The notes below the pieces were generated by a model. It was not told the origin of the DNA and did no database searches. It was given only the letters and a program-made list of their open reading frames with translations. Positions 1 to 9,849 of a DNA stretch of 64,000 bases are shown one piece after another. The first letter of the stretch is position 1, and each line of letters begins with the position of its first letter. Location: contig NZ_VOSC01000012.1 of NCBI RefSeq assembly GCF_007997385.1, positions 558,001-622,000 of the forward strand, written 5' to 3'. The DNA comes from Seonamhaeicola algicola. GTDB taxonomy: Bacteria; Bacteroidota; Bacteroidia; Flavobacteriales; Flavobacteriaceae. Made by a program: the position numbers and the translations under genes.

Positions 1-743
1 TTTTTAAAAATGGTAATGCAAAAAATAAAACTGTTTCAGTAGACAATAAGTTTTGGATTAACTTAACATCAGATAACGGTGTGTTTAATCAAATTTTAGT
101 TGCTTACGTTTCAGGAGCAACTAATAATGACGATGGTGCTTTTTATGATGCTAAAAAAATTATTGCCCCAAATACATATGCTGCATTATATTCACAAATA
201 GAAAATTCAAACAAAACATTTGTTATTCAAGGTAAGGCACCAAACAGTTTAAATGAACAGGAGCAAATAGCTTTAGGTTTTAAAACTAGTATTGATGTTG
301 CAACGCTTTATACCTTGTCTTTAGCAAAAATACAGGGCGATTTTTTAACCAATAACCCTGTGTATTTAAAAGATAATTTATTAGGGAAAACGCATAATTT
401 ATCGGAGTCTGATTATACATTTACTTCAGAAACGGGTACGTTTAATGAGCGTTTTCAAATAGTATTTAGCAATGCTGCATTGCGTACAAATACAGCACTT
501 GCCAATAATAATAGTTTAAAAATTACGGCCTTACAAGATGATTTTGTACAGTTTAGCACTAGCAATAATATAACAATTAAAACCGTAAAAATTTACGATG
601 TTTTAGGTAGAACCTTGTATAACTTTAACGGTAATAGCAGCACAGAAACGTACAATGTATCAAAATTACAAAATAGCGTATTTGTGGCTAAAGTAACCTT
701 ATCAAATGGTGTTGAAATTAGCCGTAAAGCTGTAAAGAGGTAG
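1..743 (+). CDS. C-terminal part of a secreted protein with type IX sorting domain (5' truncated by window)
   Basis: The reading frame is open from base 3 and ends with TAG at 743, so the true start lies upstream of the window. About 247 residues are visible. The last 80 or so form a type A C-terminal sorting domain: a beta-rich stretch with TVKIYDVLGRTLY, then SVFVAKVTLSNG and a basic end, SRKAVKR. Such domains direct export through the Bacteroidota type IX system and surface attachment. Just before it, the segment NLLGKTHNLSESDYTFTS followed by GTFNERFQIVF closely resembles the same region of the two giant proteins at 44134-48516 and 48935-52723, so it belongs to the same architectural family. 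The function of the missing N-terminal part is unknown. It is convergent with the receptor gene that ends at 775. Confidence 0.8.
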   Translation, partial: FKNGNAKNKTVSVDNKFWINLTSDNGVFNQILVAYVSGATNNDDGAFYDAKKIIAPNTYAALYSQIENSNKTFVIQGKAPNSLNEQEQIALGFKTSIDVATLYTLSLAKIQGDFLTNNPVYLKDNLLGKTHNLSESDYTFTSETGTFNERFQIVFSNAALRTNTALANNNSLKITALQDDFVQFSTSNNITIKTVKIYDVLGRTLYNFNGNSSTETYNVSKLQNSVFVAKVTLSNGVEISRKAVKR

Positions 744-774
744 CATTAATAAGTTAAATTTAAGTGCGTTTTTA

Positions 775-3186
775 TTACAAACTATATTTTAATGATAGAA
801 TAAAATTACGGCCAGCAGCTGCAATACCCGATGAGTAGGTTTTATAGCGTTGGTCTGTAATGTTTTCTAAACTAGCTGTTAATAATGTAGATTGCCCTAT
901 GTGGTATTGTGTGCGTAAATTGAGTGTGTACCATGATGGGCTGTAAGGGTTACCGTTAGCATCGGCAGCATATATGTAATCTTTTTCAACTTCCGAAGGT
1001 GCTAAATCGGCAAAAGCTATTTCATCATTAAAGTTAACGAACGCATCAACTTTAAAATTATTGTTTGTGTAAATTAAGTGCGCATTACCAAAATTAGGAG
1101 ACACATGACGTATGGGTACTTCAATAGCATTATCTTCTTCAGTACCACCTATAATATTGTATTGTGTGTTTAAATTTAGGTTTTTAGTTAGGTTTACAAG
1201 CAAGCCAGCTTCAAAACCATAAATCCATGCTTTTGAGGCATTTTGTATGGCTTGTACGTTGCTTAATTGGCCGTCATACATAATGGTTGTTTGGCCATTT
1301 AGCGAAAAATCTCTTCGTACTAAAGCATTATCTAAATAGGTGTAATAAGCATTCAAATCTAAAACAACTTTGTTGTTAAAATCTAGTTTTAAGCCAAGAT
1401 CTGCTCCGTAAGCATATTCAGGCTTAAGGTTTTCATTAGGTACTACAACAGAGCCAGGTTCAGAGTCAAAAACTTTTCCAATATCATCAATATTAGGTGC
1501 TCTAAATGCCGAAGAGGCGTTTAATTTCCATTGAATAATATCATTAGGAGACCAACTTACACCAGCGGTACCTGTTAAGGCGCTAGCGTTGTTTTTAGCC
1601 CTGTTGAAAGGTAAATTTAAGTAAGTGTTGTTGGCTTCAAAATTGGCTTTTGAAACTATATGGTTATACCGTAAACCAGATTGAAATACAAATTTAGTGT
1701 TGGGTTTGTATTTAATGCTACTATACACTGCTGCCGATTGCCAACTGGCACCATCAGGATATCTAGATACTGTTGGTGTTGTTGTGGTGGTGTTTATGTT
1801 TTCTTCTAAACCTTTTGAGTTTACTTGGTTATAAATGTACTCTACACCGTAAAAAAACTGCGTTTTTGGGCTAAAGGTTTTTTCAAAATCTATGTTTAAA
1901 GAGTAGGCGTTTAAACGCTCTTCTCTAATGTTTCGGGTTAATGATTGGTAGTTGCGGTCAATGCGGCTTTCTTCAAAATTTTGATAGGCTACTGATGCTA
2001 TAATTTTATCGTATAAATTTGAGCTGCTACTAAGTTTGGTAATGTTTAAATTAGACATAAACCAGTTTTGAGGCCCGTAATACCATTCTGCCGAACGTAG
2101 CGTGTTGTCTCGGTAACGTATTAACCTATCGTATCTTGGGATATCTGATGTTGTGGTGTAATACAAACCTAAATCAAAACTTATGTTTTTATAGGGCTGA
2201 TAGCGCACTTTTTGCATTAAGTTAAGTTGATTGTATCCAGTATATTTTTGTTCTTTAGGGTTTGTGTTGGCAATAACTTGGTCTGTGTTATTGGTAGTTA
2301 AAACAAATTCTGGACGCAAATAATCTGAAGGGCCATGAGCACCCATACGTAAATCATCAAAATCTGTATAGCTGGCACTGGTTAAAAAGGCCCATTTTTT
2401 GTAACCTAAATTAATATTGAAATGGCCTGTGTTTTCATTATTTGCTGAGGCGTATCTTAAAATTATATTGGCTTTAAAAAGTAACGAGTCTGTATATGAT
2501 AGTTTAGGTTTTTGGGTGTAAAAACTCATAACGCCACCAACGGCATCACTACCATAAATTACAGAGCCTGCGCCTAAAGTTACCTCGGTGTTTTCAATTG
2601 AAAACGGATCAATAGAAATAACATTTTGTAGGTTGCCACCTCTAAAAATAGCATTGTTCATTCTAATACCATCTACAGTAATTAAAAGGCGGTTTGTTGA
2701 AAAACCTCTTATCATGGGGCTACCACCACCTAACTGACTTTTTTGAATGTACACCTGCCCAGTGGTTTCTAATACATCGGCACTGGTTTGCGGATTTGTA
2801 AATTGAATATTTTGAGCATTTACACTTACTATTTTTTGCGGAATATCTTTTTTGTTTTGTATGAATTTAGATGCTGAAATAACAATTTCTTCTAGCCCTT
2901 GTGTATTAGCTTCTAAAAAAACAGTATTAGTGCTTCCTAAGCTTTGTTTAGTAATTGTTTTAAGTAAATGCGATAGGTGTTTTAGGTAAATATCTTCGGT
3001 GTTTGAAAACTCAGAAATATCAGCTTCTCCTCTAAAATTAGTAATAATACTTTTTGATTTATCAATGTTATAAATAGCTACACCAATAATAGGCTCTTTA
3101 GTAACGCTATTTAAAACCTTAATGTTTTGAGCTTGAATATTTAAAAAAGCTAAAAAAAATAGAAAAAATGGTAAGTAAAACTTCAT
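775..3186 (-). CDS. TonB-dependent outer-membrane receptor (haem/haemoglobin or siderophore type)
   Basis: An 803-residue outer-membrane receptor. Residues 1-19 are a signal peptide ending in IQAQ. A carboxypeptidase-like regulatory domain follows (about 20-95), then the plug domain (about 110-230) with GGGSPMIRGFSTNRLLITVDG and AGSVIYGSDAVGGVMSF. The rest is a 22-strand barrel ending in LSLKYSL. The plug motif set is typical of the haemoglobin/transferrin/vitamin B12-like receptor group rather than SusC, so haem or a metal chelate is a reasonable substrate guess. The substrate cannot be fixed from sequence. The start codon lies 3 bases downstream of the recO stop, so it is probably cotranscribed with recO and the porZ-like gene. 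Confidence 0.85.
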   Translation of the reverse strand: MKFYLPFFLFFLAFLNIQAQNIKVLNSVTKEPIIGVAIYNIDKSKSIITNFRGEADISEFSNTEDIYLKHLSHLLKTITKQSLGSTNTVFLEANTQGLEEIVISASKFIQNKKDIPQKIVSVNAQNIQFTNPQTSADVLETTGQVYIQKSQLGGGSPMIRGFSTNRLLITVDGIRMNNAIFRGGNLQNVISIDPFSIENTEVTLGAGSVIYGSDAVGGVMSFYTQKPKLSYTDSLLFKANIILRYASANNENTGHFNINLGYKKWAFLTSASYTDFDDLRMGAHGPSDYLRPEFVLTTNNTDQVIANTNPKEQKYTGYNQLNLMQKVRYQPYKNISFDLGLYYTTTSDIPRYDRLIRYRDNTLRSAEWYYGPQNWFMSNLNITKLSSSSNLYDKIIASVAYQNFEESRIDRNYQSLTRNIREERLNAYSLNIDFEKTFSPKTQFFYGVEYIYNQVNSKGLEENINTTTTTPTVSRYPDGASWQSAAVYSSIKYKPNTKFVFQSGLRYNHIVSKANFEANNTYLNLPFNRAKNNASALTGTAGVSWSPNDIIQWKLNASSAFRAPNIDDIGKVFDSEPGSVVVPNENLKPEYAYGADLGLKLDFNNKVVLDLNAYYTYLDNALVRRDFSLNGQTTIMYDGQLSNVQAIQNASKAWIYGFEAGLLVNLTKNLNLNTQYNIIGGTEEDNAIEVPIRHVSPNFGNAHLIYTNNNFKVDAFVNFNDEIAFADLAPSEVEKDYIYAADANGNPYSPSWYTLNLRTQYHIGQSTLLTASLENITDQRYKTYSSGIAAAGRNFILSLKYSL

Positions 3187-3189
3187 GTT

Positions 3190-3909
3190 TTATTTAAAAA
3201 CTTGATTAAATATTTGTAAGGATTTTGGTTGTTTAAAATTGCCCAAATGTAGTTCAAAATAAAGCAAAATCATATTTAAAAACAATTGTCTTTGGTTGGC
3301 ATTAATTTTAATTGAAGAAAGCGCATCAAATGTTGTGCCTAACAGCTGTTTTAAAAGTGTTAAATTATTACCCGAAATGCAATAATTGTTAATTTTTTTA
3401 GCACTAAAGCTTCCTTCATACAAATTAAAATAGGGTAGCTGTATGTTAACAGTATCTGGGTAAAAGCCCAAATACTTGGTTAGTTTTAATAAAAATAGTA
3501 AATGAAAGTTTGAAAATTGTGATTGCTCATCTAGCCATAATAAAGCTGTTTCAATGTAGCTGTAAAGGGTTTGGTTTTCTTCTTCTTCTTGTAAAACATT
3601 TGAAAGTACTTCAGCTAAAAACATTACTATTGCGCCTTTTACTACATTGGTGTGTAAACTACTGTACAAAACTTGTGGTTTTACATCTTTTATGGTGTGT
3701 AAAGTACGATTGTTTTTATGCTGAAAAGTGAGCTGTAGTTGCGATAATAGTTGAAAATAAGCTACTTTATTGTTGCCTTTTTTGCTTTTTAAAACGCTTT
3801 TTAGAATAAAGCTAACAATGCCTAATTGTGCAGTGTAACACTTTACAATAAGATCATAATCTTTATACTTTATTTTTGATAAAACAATAGCGTTTGTGGT
3901 AATTAGCAT
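3190..3909 (-). CDS. recO: DNA repair protein RecO
   Basis: 239 residues, the usual RecO length. The N-terminal OB-fold begins with LITTNAIVLSKIKYKDYDLI, and a helical domain follows with the conserved LLFLLKLTKYLGFYPD region. RecO loads RecA onto SSB-coated single-stranded DNA together with RecR (and RecF) and anneals strands during recombinational gap repair. The four-cysteine zinc finger of some RecO proteins is not present. The ATG overlaps the stop of the upstream porZ-like gene by one base (TAATG), which suggests translational coupling. Confidence 0.92.
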   Translation of the reverse strand: MLITTNAIVLSKIKYKDYDLIVKCYTAQLGIVSFILKSVLKSKKGNNKVAYFQLLSQLQLTFQHKNNRTLHTIKDVKPQVLYSSLHTNVVKGAIVMFLAEVLSNVLQEEEENQTLYSYIETALLWLDEQSQFSNFHLLFLLKLTKYLGFYPDTVNIQLPYFNLYEGSFSAKKINNYCISGNNLTLLKQLLGTTFDALSSIKINANQRQLFLNMILLYFELHLGNFKQPKSLQIFNQVFK

Positions 3910-6242
3910 TATCTAACCAGCATTAGTTTTATAACTTTAGTTTCAAAGGTATCTAAATCTGATAGCATAATTAAATACACGCCCGATGCTACAAGGTTAT
4001 TAGCAAGGTTTTTACCATTCCAATAGGCGGTGCCACCATCTATTTCTAAGTTATAACCACGATGCCTTTGGTTGATGTTAGATTGGGCTTCGGCAACTAA
4101 ATTACCTTCAATATCGGTTATTTTAATGTTTACGTTTTCTGATATGTCTTTAATTTTTACCTTATCTGAAGTGATATTAAATCCTGGGCGTACAGGGTTT
4201 GGGTATGCGTAAGCGTTGTTTAAATCTTCAAACGGGCTAGAACCACCTGATTTAAATGACACTAAGCCACGGCTTGTAGCTATGTAAACAATGCCATTGG
4301 CACTATCTAATGAAATATCATTAATGGTGTTTGATGGTAATGGCGAGTTGGTTTTTGTGAAATGATAAATGGTGTTTTGGCCATCTTGCGAAAAGTAAAA
4401 CAAGCCAGAATCTGCAGTACCAATCCATTTATTGTTAGATCCATCAACTTTTATATCCGTTATCAATTGCTGAAACAGAAGCTCTTTAGTAATGCCATCT
4501 TCTTCAATGATAATTTCTTCAACTTGTATGTTGTCATCATCAAAAAAACCAGCAGTGTTGTATAGCACGCGTAGGCCTCTATCTGTACCAATCCAAAGTT
4601 GGTTTCTTTTGTCTAGAGCAGAAGCGGTAACATTGTTGGAAGGCATATTTTTGTTTTCTCCCATTATACTTTTTATAACATGGTTGCCATTGTTTTCTTT
4701 AAAACCAATAATACCGTAGTTGTAGCTACCAAAAAATAAGTTATTATTGAGATCAAATTCTATATTAGAAAAGCCTATATTAGAAAATTTATCACCTATA
4801 AGAGAATTGAAATTAAATGATTGCCAATTGCCATTAGAAAATTTATTTAACGGGTTATCAACTCTTCCATTTGTTAGCCATAGGTTGCCTTCAGAATCAA
4901 AGTTTGATGTTAATGTTAAATGCCAATCATTAAGGAAAGGTACAATAGTACTATTATTTTGGTTATAAATTTTATTGATTTTATTTTCCTCAATTTCAAT
5001 GAGTCCAGCCCAATAAGAGCTTATATAGACCTGATTTTTGTTATTTGGGTTTATAGTAATATGAGATAAAAATTGAGGCTCCTTAATTGTAGTATTTATA
5101 GAGTCGTATACAGTGTTTTGCCATTTTCCATTAGAGTATTTGCTAACCCCAGAAAATCTTCTCCCTCCATTCCAGTCATAACTTGTTCCATAACCACCAA
5201 AAACTACCCAAAGATCATTGTTTGAAAATTTAATTGAGAAAGGACTGTTAAGTAATGGCCCATCTGGATGAATTTCTTCAAATGTATTTGAGGTTGCAAA
5301 AGAGGTTTTTAAAACACCAAAATTAGAAGAACCTATGTAAATGTCATTATTTGTTACAGTAGCCGAAGTGTATGTTGTGTTAAAAGCTGTTTCAATGTTT
5401 ACTTGTGATAAAGCATTAAAATTTTCATCATAAACAAACACATTGTTTGGTGTTGTTACAACTAGGCTAGAACTGAATTTTAAATCTGTAGGCGTGTTAT
5501 TATACGTAGCGCGTTCAATTAGCCCATCATTAATTATTTCATAGATTTTTCTGTTAGATCCAATAGTATAAAGCTTGGAGTTTGTGTTTTCAATAAATAA
5601 ATAAGAACCCGATATAATTGTTTGCCAATTTTGAAAGTTTATGAGGTTTGGGCTAGTTACATTGGCCTTTTTTATACCATTATTACCAGCGCAAGCCGCA
5701 TAAATAGAATTATTGTAAACAGAAGTACCATTAACGGCAATTTGGCTTCCGTTTGCACCAATAAAATAGGTGTCTCCAAACTCTAACCGTTCTAGGTTAA
5801 AAACTGAAATACCATAATTTGTGGCTATATAAAGTAAATTATTGTATTCATTGAAGTGATTTATTTTTTTTTGTGTAGGCGGAATGGTTGTTTTTTCTAA
5901 AATATCAACAACAGAAAGTACATCACTTCCATTAAAAAAAACAATTTCAATTAAACCATTTTCATATCCAATTATAAGCAAGTCATAAACGTCACTGTAA
6001 TGAATGGTAGAAATGGGTTCGCCTGATAAGCCATTAATAGTTGTATATTCCTCTATAACGTTGGTTTGAACATCTAAACTAAAAATTGCGTTATCTGACA
6101 CAGCAAATATTTTGTTTTCAGCTTCAATAATGTCTTTAATGTTAAAATAAGAAAAGTGTCCAGTCCATTCACTAGAATAATCCTGAGCAATAAGTCTCAC
6201 AGGAAACACTATAACTAGTATAATAATTAGCTTTTTAAGCAT
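3909..6242 (-). CDS. porZ: PorZ-like type IX secretion component (beta-propeller protein with C-terminal sorting domain)
   Basis: 777 residues, matching the roughly 776 of Porphyromonas PorZ. It starts with a signal peptide (MLKKLIIILVIVFPVRLIAQ). Two seven-bladed-propeller-like regions follow, built from repeats of the NNIWIGT/LYIATNYGISVF kind (for example QLWIGTDRGLRVL, NNKWIGTADSGLFYF and GIVYIATSRGLVSF). The end is a type A sorting-like domain (AYPNPVRPGF ... ASGVYLIMLSD ... VIKLMLVR). PorZ acts at the cell surface with the PorU sortase in attaching cargo to anionic LPS. The 'two-component regulator propeller' blades could also occur in an unrelated surface protein, but the length, two-propeller-plus-CTD order and single-copy setting with recO favour PorZ. 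Confidence 0.75.
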   Translation of the reverse strand: MLKKLIIILVIVFPVRLIAQDYSSEWTGHFSYFNIKDIIEAENKIFAVSDNAIFSLDVQTNVIEEYTTINGLSGEPISTIHYSDVYDLLIIGYENGLIEIVFFNGSDVLSVVDILEKTTIPPTQKKINHFNEYNNLLYIATNYGISVFNLERLEFGDTYFIGANGSQIAVNGTSVYNNSIYAACAGNNGIKKANVTSPNLINFQNWQTIISGSYLFIENTNSKLYTIGSNRKIYEIINDGLIERATYNNTPTDLKFSSSLVVTTPNNVFVYDENFNALSQVNIETAFNTTYTSATVTNNDIYIGSSNFGVLKTSFATSNTFEEIHPDGPLLNSPFSIKFSNNDLWVVFGGYGTSYDWNGGRRFSGVSKYSNGKWQNTVYDSINTTIKEPQFLSHITINPNNKNQVYISSYWAGLIEIEENKINKIYNQNNSTIVPFLNDWHLTLTSNFDSEGNLWLTNGRVDNPLNKFSNGNWQSFNFNSLIGDKFSNIGFSNIEFDLNNNLFFGSYNYGIIGFKENNGNHVIKSIMGENKNMPSNNVTASALDKRNQLWIGTDRGLRVLYNTAGFFDDDNIQVEEIIIEEDGITKELLFQQLITDIKVDGSNNKWIGTADSGLFYFSQDGQNTIYHFTKTNSPLPSNTINDISLDSANGIVYIATSRGLVSFKSGGSSPFEDLNNAYAYPNPVRPGFNITSDKVKIKDISENVNIKITDIEGNLVAEAQSNINQRHRGYNLEIDGGTAYWNGKNLANNLVASGVYLIMLSDLDTFETKVIKLMLVR

Positions 6243-6321
6243 GCTGTTTAATTTAACTTCAAAACTATTAATTTATAAACGAAATAAATAAACAAATAAT
6301 ATTAAACTGAAAAGTAAAGTG

Positions 6322-7386
6322 TTATTTGGAAGTGTTAAAAAGGTTTTTGTGTCTAGATTTTCGGCTATCAGATAAGTTAGGTAGTTCAATAAAATACCAT
6401 GATATTACTGATAGTATTAAAGTTATAGTTAACGTAATGAAACTTGCCACATATGGGTTTAGATTATTGAACAAACCTAAATAAACAAATGTTTGTATTA
6501 AAGGAAAATGATATATATAAATACCATATGTAAAATCACCGTACTTTCCAAAATTGTTTAAGAATTTAAAGTTATAGGCTATATAAAATATCATAAAGCC
6601 GAAAGTAGCAGGCTTTAAGAGGTATGTTTCAAAGTAAACATATTCTAAAATAAATAAAAACAAACAGGGTACAATAATATGGTGTTTCCATTTGTTAAAA
6701 AATGAAAATTTGTGATATAACATTATGCCTGTTACAAAAAATGCTAAAGCTCCTGGTAACTGTTTAGCTATTCTATACATGTTAATGTTAACAAAATAAC
6801 TAAAATATACTACTGATACTATAAATATGATACTAGATAAAACGTAAATATTAATTCTTTTTTTATTTATCAACCAATAAAATAGAGGGATTAACAGGTA
6901 GAAAGCTTCTTCTATTTTAATAGTCCAAAGAGCACCATTAACAGCGCATATAATATTATTTTGAAACACCCCAGGTAAGCAAGGTTCAATGTAATTTTGA
7001 AAACTTAAATTTGCTAATAAATACGTGTAAAATTGTGGGTTTGTAAAATATGAAGAAGTGCTCATTGAAGAGATTAAACTAAAGCAAAGTGCACTTAAAA
7101 TGATAACAACAGCATAAGCGGGCACAATTCTTTTAATTCTTCGTAATATATACTGTTTTGTTGAAGTTGTGTTTTGATAACTTTTAGCAATTAAAAACCC
7201 ACTAATTATAAAAAAACCATCAATAGCTAAACGTGTGTTAAATATTGATGAGAAAATCTTTAATTCATTAACATTACTTAATTCAATTAAATGTGATAAA
7301 GCCACAGTTGTGGCAAAAACAACTCTTAAAAAATCAAAATTATTAACGTTAATTTTATTCAAAAAAATACTTTTTATAGAAATCAA
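6322..7386 (-). CDS. Membrane acyltransferase, acyltransferase-3 (OafA/YrhL-like) family
   Basis: 354 residues with about ten hydrophobic segments. The family signature is near the N-terminus: NNFDFLRVVFATTVALSHL, with Arg21 and His32 in the positions of the conserved R and H, followed by GFFIISGFLIAKSY. Members O-acetylate sugars of LPS, capsule or exopolysaccharide at the inner membrane. It has no glycan-synthesis neighbours, so its target is unknown. The gene stands alone between the porZ-like gene and gdhA and is noticeably rich in Ile, Asn, Tyr and Phe codons, so independent acquisition is possible but unproven. Confidence 0.85.
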   Translation of the reverse strand: MISIKSIFLNKINVNNFDFLRVVFATTVALSHLIELSNVNELKIFSSIFNTRLAIDGFFIISGFLIAKSYQNTTSTKQYILRRIKRIVPAYAVVIILSALCFSLISSMSTSSYFTNPQFYTYLLANLSFQNYIEPCLPGVFQNNIICAVNGALWTIKIEEAFYLLIPLFYWLINKKRINIYVLSSIIFIVSVVYFSYFVNINMYRIAKQLPGALAFFVTGIMLYHKFSFFNKWKHHIIVPCLFLFILEYVYFETYLLKPATFGFMIFYIAYNFKFLNNFGKYGDFTYGIYIYHFPLIQTFVYLGLFNNLNPYVASFITLTITLILSVISWYFIELPNLSDSRKSRHKNLFNTSK

Positions 7387-7440
7387 AGATATTTATTTAA
7401 CAAACGATTTTGAACTTTAAAGTGATATAAATTAAATAAA

Positions 7441-7471
7441 AAAACGCTTCTTTTTTAAGAAGCGTTTTTTT
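7441..7471 (-). terminator. Rho-independent terminator of gdhA
   Basis: A perfect 12-bp stem (AAAACGCTTCTT / AAGAAGCGTTTT) with a 4-base loop lies 27 bases past the gdhA stop. Read on the minus strand it ends in a run of T. Confidence 0.85.
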
Positions 7472-7497
7472 AAAACTTAAAATAATCTATTTGTATA

Positions 7498-8841
7498 TTA
7501 AACTATACCTTGTGCAAGCATAGCATCTGCAACTTTAACAAAACCAGCAATATTAGCGCCTTTTACGTAATCTATATAGCCGTTCTCATCTTTACCATAC
7601 TCAATACAAGCATCATGAATGTTAGACATGATATCTTTTAATTTATTATCAACCTCTTCGCGTGTCCATTTATATCGTAAAGAGTTTTGTGTCATTTCTA
7701 AACCTGAAGTTGCAACACCTCCTGCATTTGATGCTTTACCGGGTGCAAATAATATTTTAGCTTTATGAAAAGCAGCAATTGCTCCCTTTGTAGAGGGCAT
7801 ATTAGCACCTTCGCTTACACAAATGCAACCGTTTTGTAGTAGCAATTTAGCGTCTTTTTCATTTAACTCATTTTGTGTAGCGCATGGTAAGGCTATGTGG
7901 CATGTAACTTCCCAAGGTGTTTTGCCTTTTACAAATTTAGCGTTAGGATATTTTTCTAGATATTCATGAATTCTACCGCGTTTTTCATTTTTTAAATGCA
8001 TAACAAATTTTAGTTTATCAGCATCAATTCCTTCTTCATCATAAATGTAGCCTGAAGAGTCTGATAGTGTTAAAACTTTTCCTCCAAGTTGCAATACTTT
8101 TTCGGCTGCAAACTGTGCTACGTTACCAGAACCAGAAATAACTACGTTTTTACCTTCAAAACTATCATTTTTTGTTTTTAGCATGTTTTCAGCAAAATAA
8201 ACAGCACCGTAACCTGTAGCTTCAGGCCTAATTAATGAACCGCCCCAAGACATACCTTTACCTGTTAAAACACCAGTAAAACCATTACTAATTTTTTTAT
8301 ACATACCAAACAAGAAACCAATTTCTCTAGCGCCTACACCAATATCGCCCGCAGGAACATCAGTATTATGACCAATGTGTCTAAATAACTCATTCATAAA
8401 GGCGTGGCAAAAACGCATAATTTCATTATCGCTTTTTCCTTTAGGATCAAAATCGCTTCCACCTTTACCACCACCCATTGGTAGTGTAGTTAAGCTGTTT
8501 TTAAACACTTGCTCAAAGGCCAAAAACTTTAATATGCTTAGGTTTACGGTAGGGTGAAACCTAAGGCCACCTTTATATGGGCCAATGGCCGAATTCATTT
8601 GTATTCTATAACCTCTGTTAACTCTAATTTCTCCAGCATCATCAACCCAGCACACTCTAAAAGTGATAACGCGCTCGGGCTCTACCATTCTTAACAAGAT
8701 ATTTTTACCGTAGTAAATATCATGTTCAACTATATAAGGAATTACCGTTTCAGCAACTTCTTCAACGGCTTGTAAAAATTCAGGCTCGTGTGGGTTGCGT
8801 TGCTTAACTTGGTCTAAAAACTCATTAATAATACTTTTCAT
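7498..8841 (-). CDS. gdhA: NADP-type glutamate dehydrogenase
   Basis: 447 residues, the normal length for the hexameric bacterial enzyme. It converts 2-oxoglutarate plus ammonium to glutamate. Visible motifs are KGGLRF (90-95), the catalytic-lysine loop PMGGGKGGSDFDPKG with Lys126, and PAGDIGVGAREIG (163-175). The Rossmann region contains NVVISGSGNVAQFAAEKV. NADP preference is inferred from similarity to the GdhA class and not from a resolved fingerprint. It is transcribed alone and divergently from the beta-barrel gene at 9040. Confidence 0.95.
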   Translation of the reverse strand: MKSIINEFLDQVKQRNPHEPEFLQAVEEVAETVIPYIVEHDIYYGKNILLRMVEPERVITFRVCWVDDAGEIRVNRGYRIQMNSAIGPYKGGLRFHPTVNLSILKFLAFEQVFKNSLTTLPMGGGKGGSDFDPKGKSDNEIMRFCHAFMNELFRHIGHNTDVPAGDIGVGAREIGFLFGMYKKISNGFTGVLTGKGMSWGGSLIRPEATGYGAVYFAENMLKTKNDSFEGKNVVISGSGNVAQFAAEKVLQLGGKVLTLSDSSGYIYDEEGIDADKLKFVMHLKNEKRGRIHEYLEKYPNAKFVKGKTPWEVTCHIALPCATQNELNEKDAKLLLQNGCICVSEGANMPSTKGAIAAFHKAKILFAPGKASNAGGVATSGLEMTQNSLRYKWTREEVDNKLKDIMSNIHDACIEYGKDENGYIDYVKGANIAGFVKVADAMLAQGIV

Positions 8842-8886
8842 AAGCTTAAAATTGAACTATTTTAAAAAAAATATAATATATAGCTG

Positions 8887-8894
8887 CAAATATA
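8887..8894 (-). promoter_or_regulatory. Candidate -7 box of the gdhA promoter
   Basis: On the minus strand this reads TATATTTG, a full match to the Bacteroidota -7 consensus TAnnTTTG, 46 bases before the gdhA ATG. No TTTG is found at the expected 19-21 base spacing, so only the -7 element is supported. Confidence 0.4.
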
Positions 8895-8973
8895 CGTTTT
8901 ATGCAAAAATTACGCTTATTTTTTTTGAAATTCGTAACAAATATTTTTGTGTAACTGGTAAAATTTGTAAATA

Positions 8974-9004
8974 TTTGAATGTTAATTGAGTTTTTATATA
9001 TTTG
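8974..9004 (+). promoter_or_regulatory. Consensus Bacteroidota promoter of the 9040 gene
   Basis: TTTG (8974-8977), a 19-base spacer, then TATATTTG (8997-9004) match both halves of the sigma-ABfr-type promoter with ideal spacing. Transcription would begin near 9010. This rules out the possible in-frame start at 8986, which lies inside the promoter, and supports the ATG at 9040. Confidence 0.75.
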
Positions 9005-9039
9005 TTATAATAAATGCCCTCAAAAAAAGAAACCTTATT

Positions 9040-9843
9040 ATGCTTAACTTTAAACATTTAGCGTCAGCTTTTTGCTTGTTTTTTATTTTTGAAACGGCAA
9101 GTGGTCAACTAGGTTTCTCACATGAGTTAGGGGTTATTGCAGGTCCTGTGCAGTTTAGATCTGATTACGGAAATAGAAACGAATCTGAAACAAATTTTGG
9201 TAATAGTGGCATAGGTATTGGTGTTGTGCATTATTTAAACTTTTCTTATAGCGCAGATTGTAGTTGTTATACCACAGATACTTACTTTAATGATCATTTT
9301 AAATTAAGAAACGAAATTTCGTGGAATAAAACGAAATTAGAACATTTAGGTGAATGGGTAGACCCAAGTAAAAATTCACCTGAAGCCAATCAATTACGTG
9401 GTCATACAGGTTACGCTAAAAACTTAGATATTGGTACACAGTTAGAGTTTTTTCCAAGAAGTATAAGGTCTTTTCAGTCTTTTGGGTATAGGGTAGCTCC
9501 TTTTGCAAGTTTAGGTGTGCATTATACATACTACACGCCTGAGGTTACAACTACCTATGCTAACCCAAACCCTGATGCTATAGGTGATGTAACAGATCCT
9601 ACAAATTTTTACTCTGCTTGGGCTCCTGGTTCTGTAGATGCTTCTCCAGGAAGTGCTTGGTCTATGGTTACCAGTGTTGGGTTTAGATATAAATTGGGTA
9701 AGTTATCTGATTTAATGCTAGATTTAAGATGGCAATACTATTTTGATGATTGGGTTGATGGTTTAAATCATCAATTAAGTTACAATAAGTACAATGATTG
9801 GCTTGTGTGGCTAAACGTTGGTTACATTTATTATCTAGACTAA
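9040..9843 (+). CDS. Conserved flavobacterial outer-membrane beta-barrel protein (THC0290_0291-like)
   Basis: 267 residues when started at 9040. That start gives a clean signal peptide (MLNFKHLASAFCLFFIFETASG). A longer in-frame start at 8986 would put the promoter inside the gene. The mature part alternates hydrophobic and polar residues, is rich in Tyr, Trp, Gly and Asp, and ends with an aromatic strand (VWLNVGYIYYLD), as expected for a small outer-membrane barrel. It contains FSHELGVIAGPVQFRSDYG and HYLNFSY, which I recognise from a family of flavobacterial proteins of unknown function. No enzymatic motif is seen. It stands alone with its own consensus promoter. Confidence 0.75.
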   Translation: MLNFKHLASAFCLFFIFETASGQLGFSHELGVIAGPVQFRSDYGNRNESETNFGNSGIGIGVVHYLNFSYSADCSCYTTDTYFNDHFKLRNEISWNKTKLEHLGEWVDPSKNSPEANQLRGHTGYAKNLDIGTQLEFFPRSIRSFQSFGYRVAPFASLGVHYTYYTPEVTTTYANPNPDAIGDVTDPTNFYSAWAPGSVDASPGSAWSMVTSVGFRYKLGKLSDLMLDLRWQYYFDDWVDGLNHQLSYNKYNDWLVWLNVGYIYYLD

Positions 9844-9849
9844 ATTTTA

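Noticed and set aside
8986-9039. Upstream extension of the beta-barrel gene
   Set aside because: It would start inside the TTTG-N19-TATATTTG promoter and hide the signal peptide that begins at 9040.
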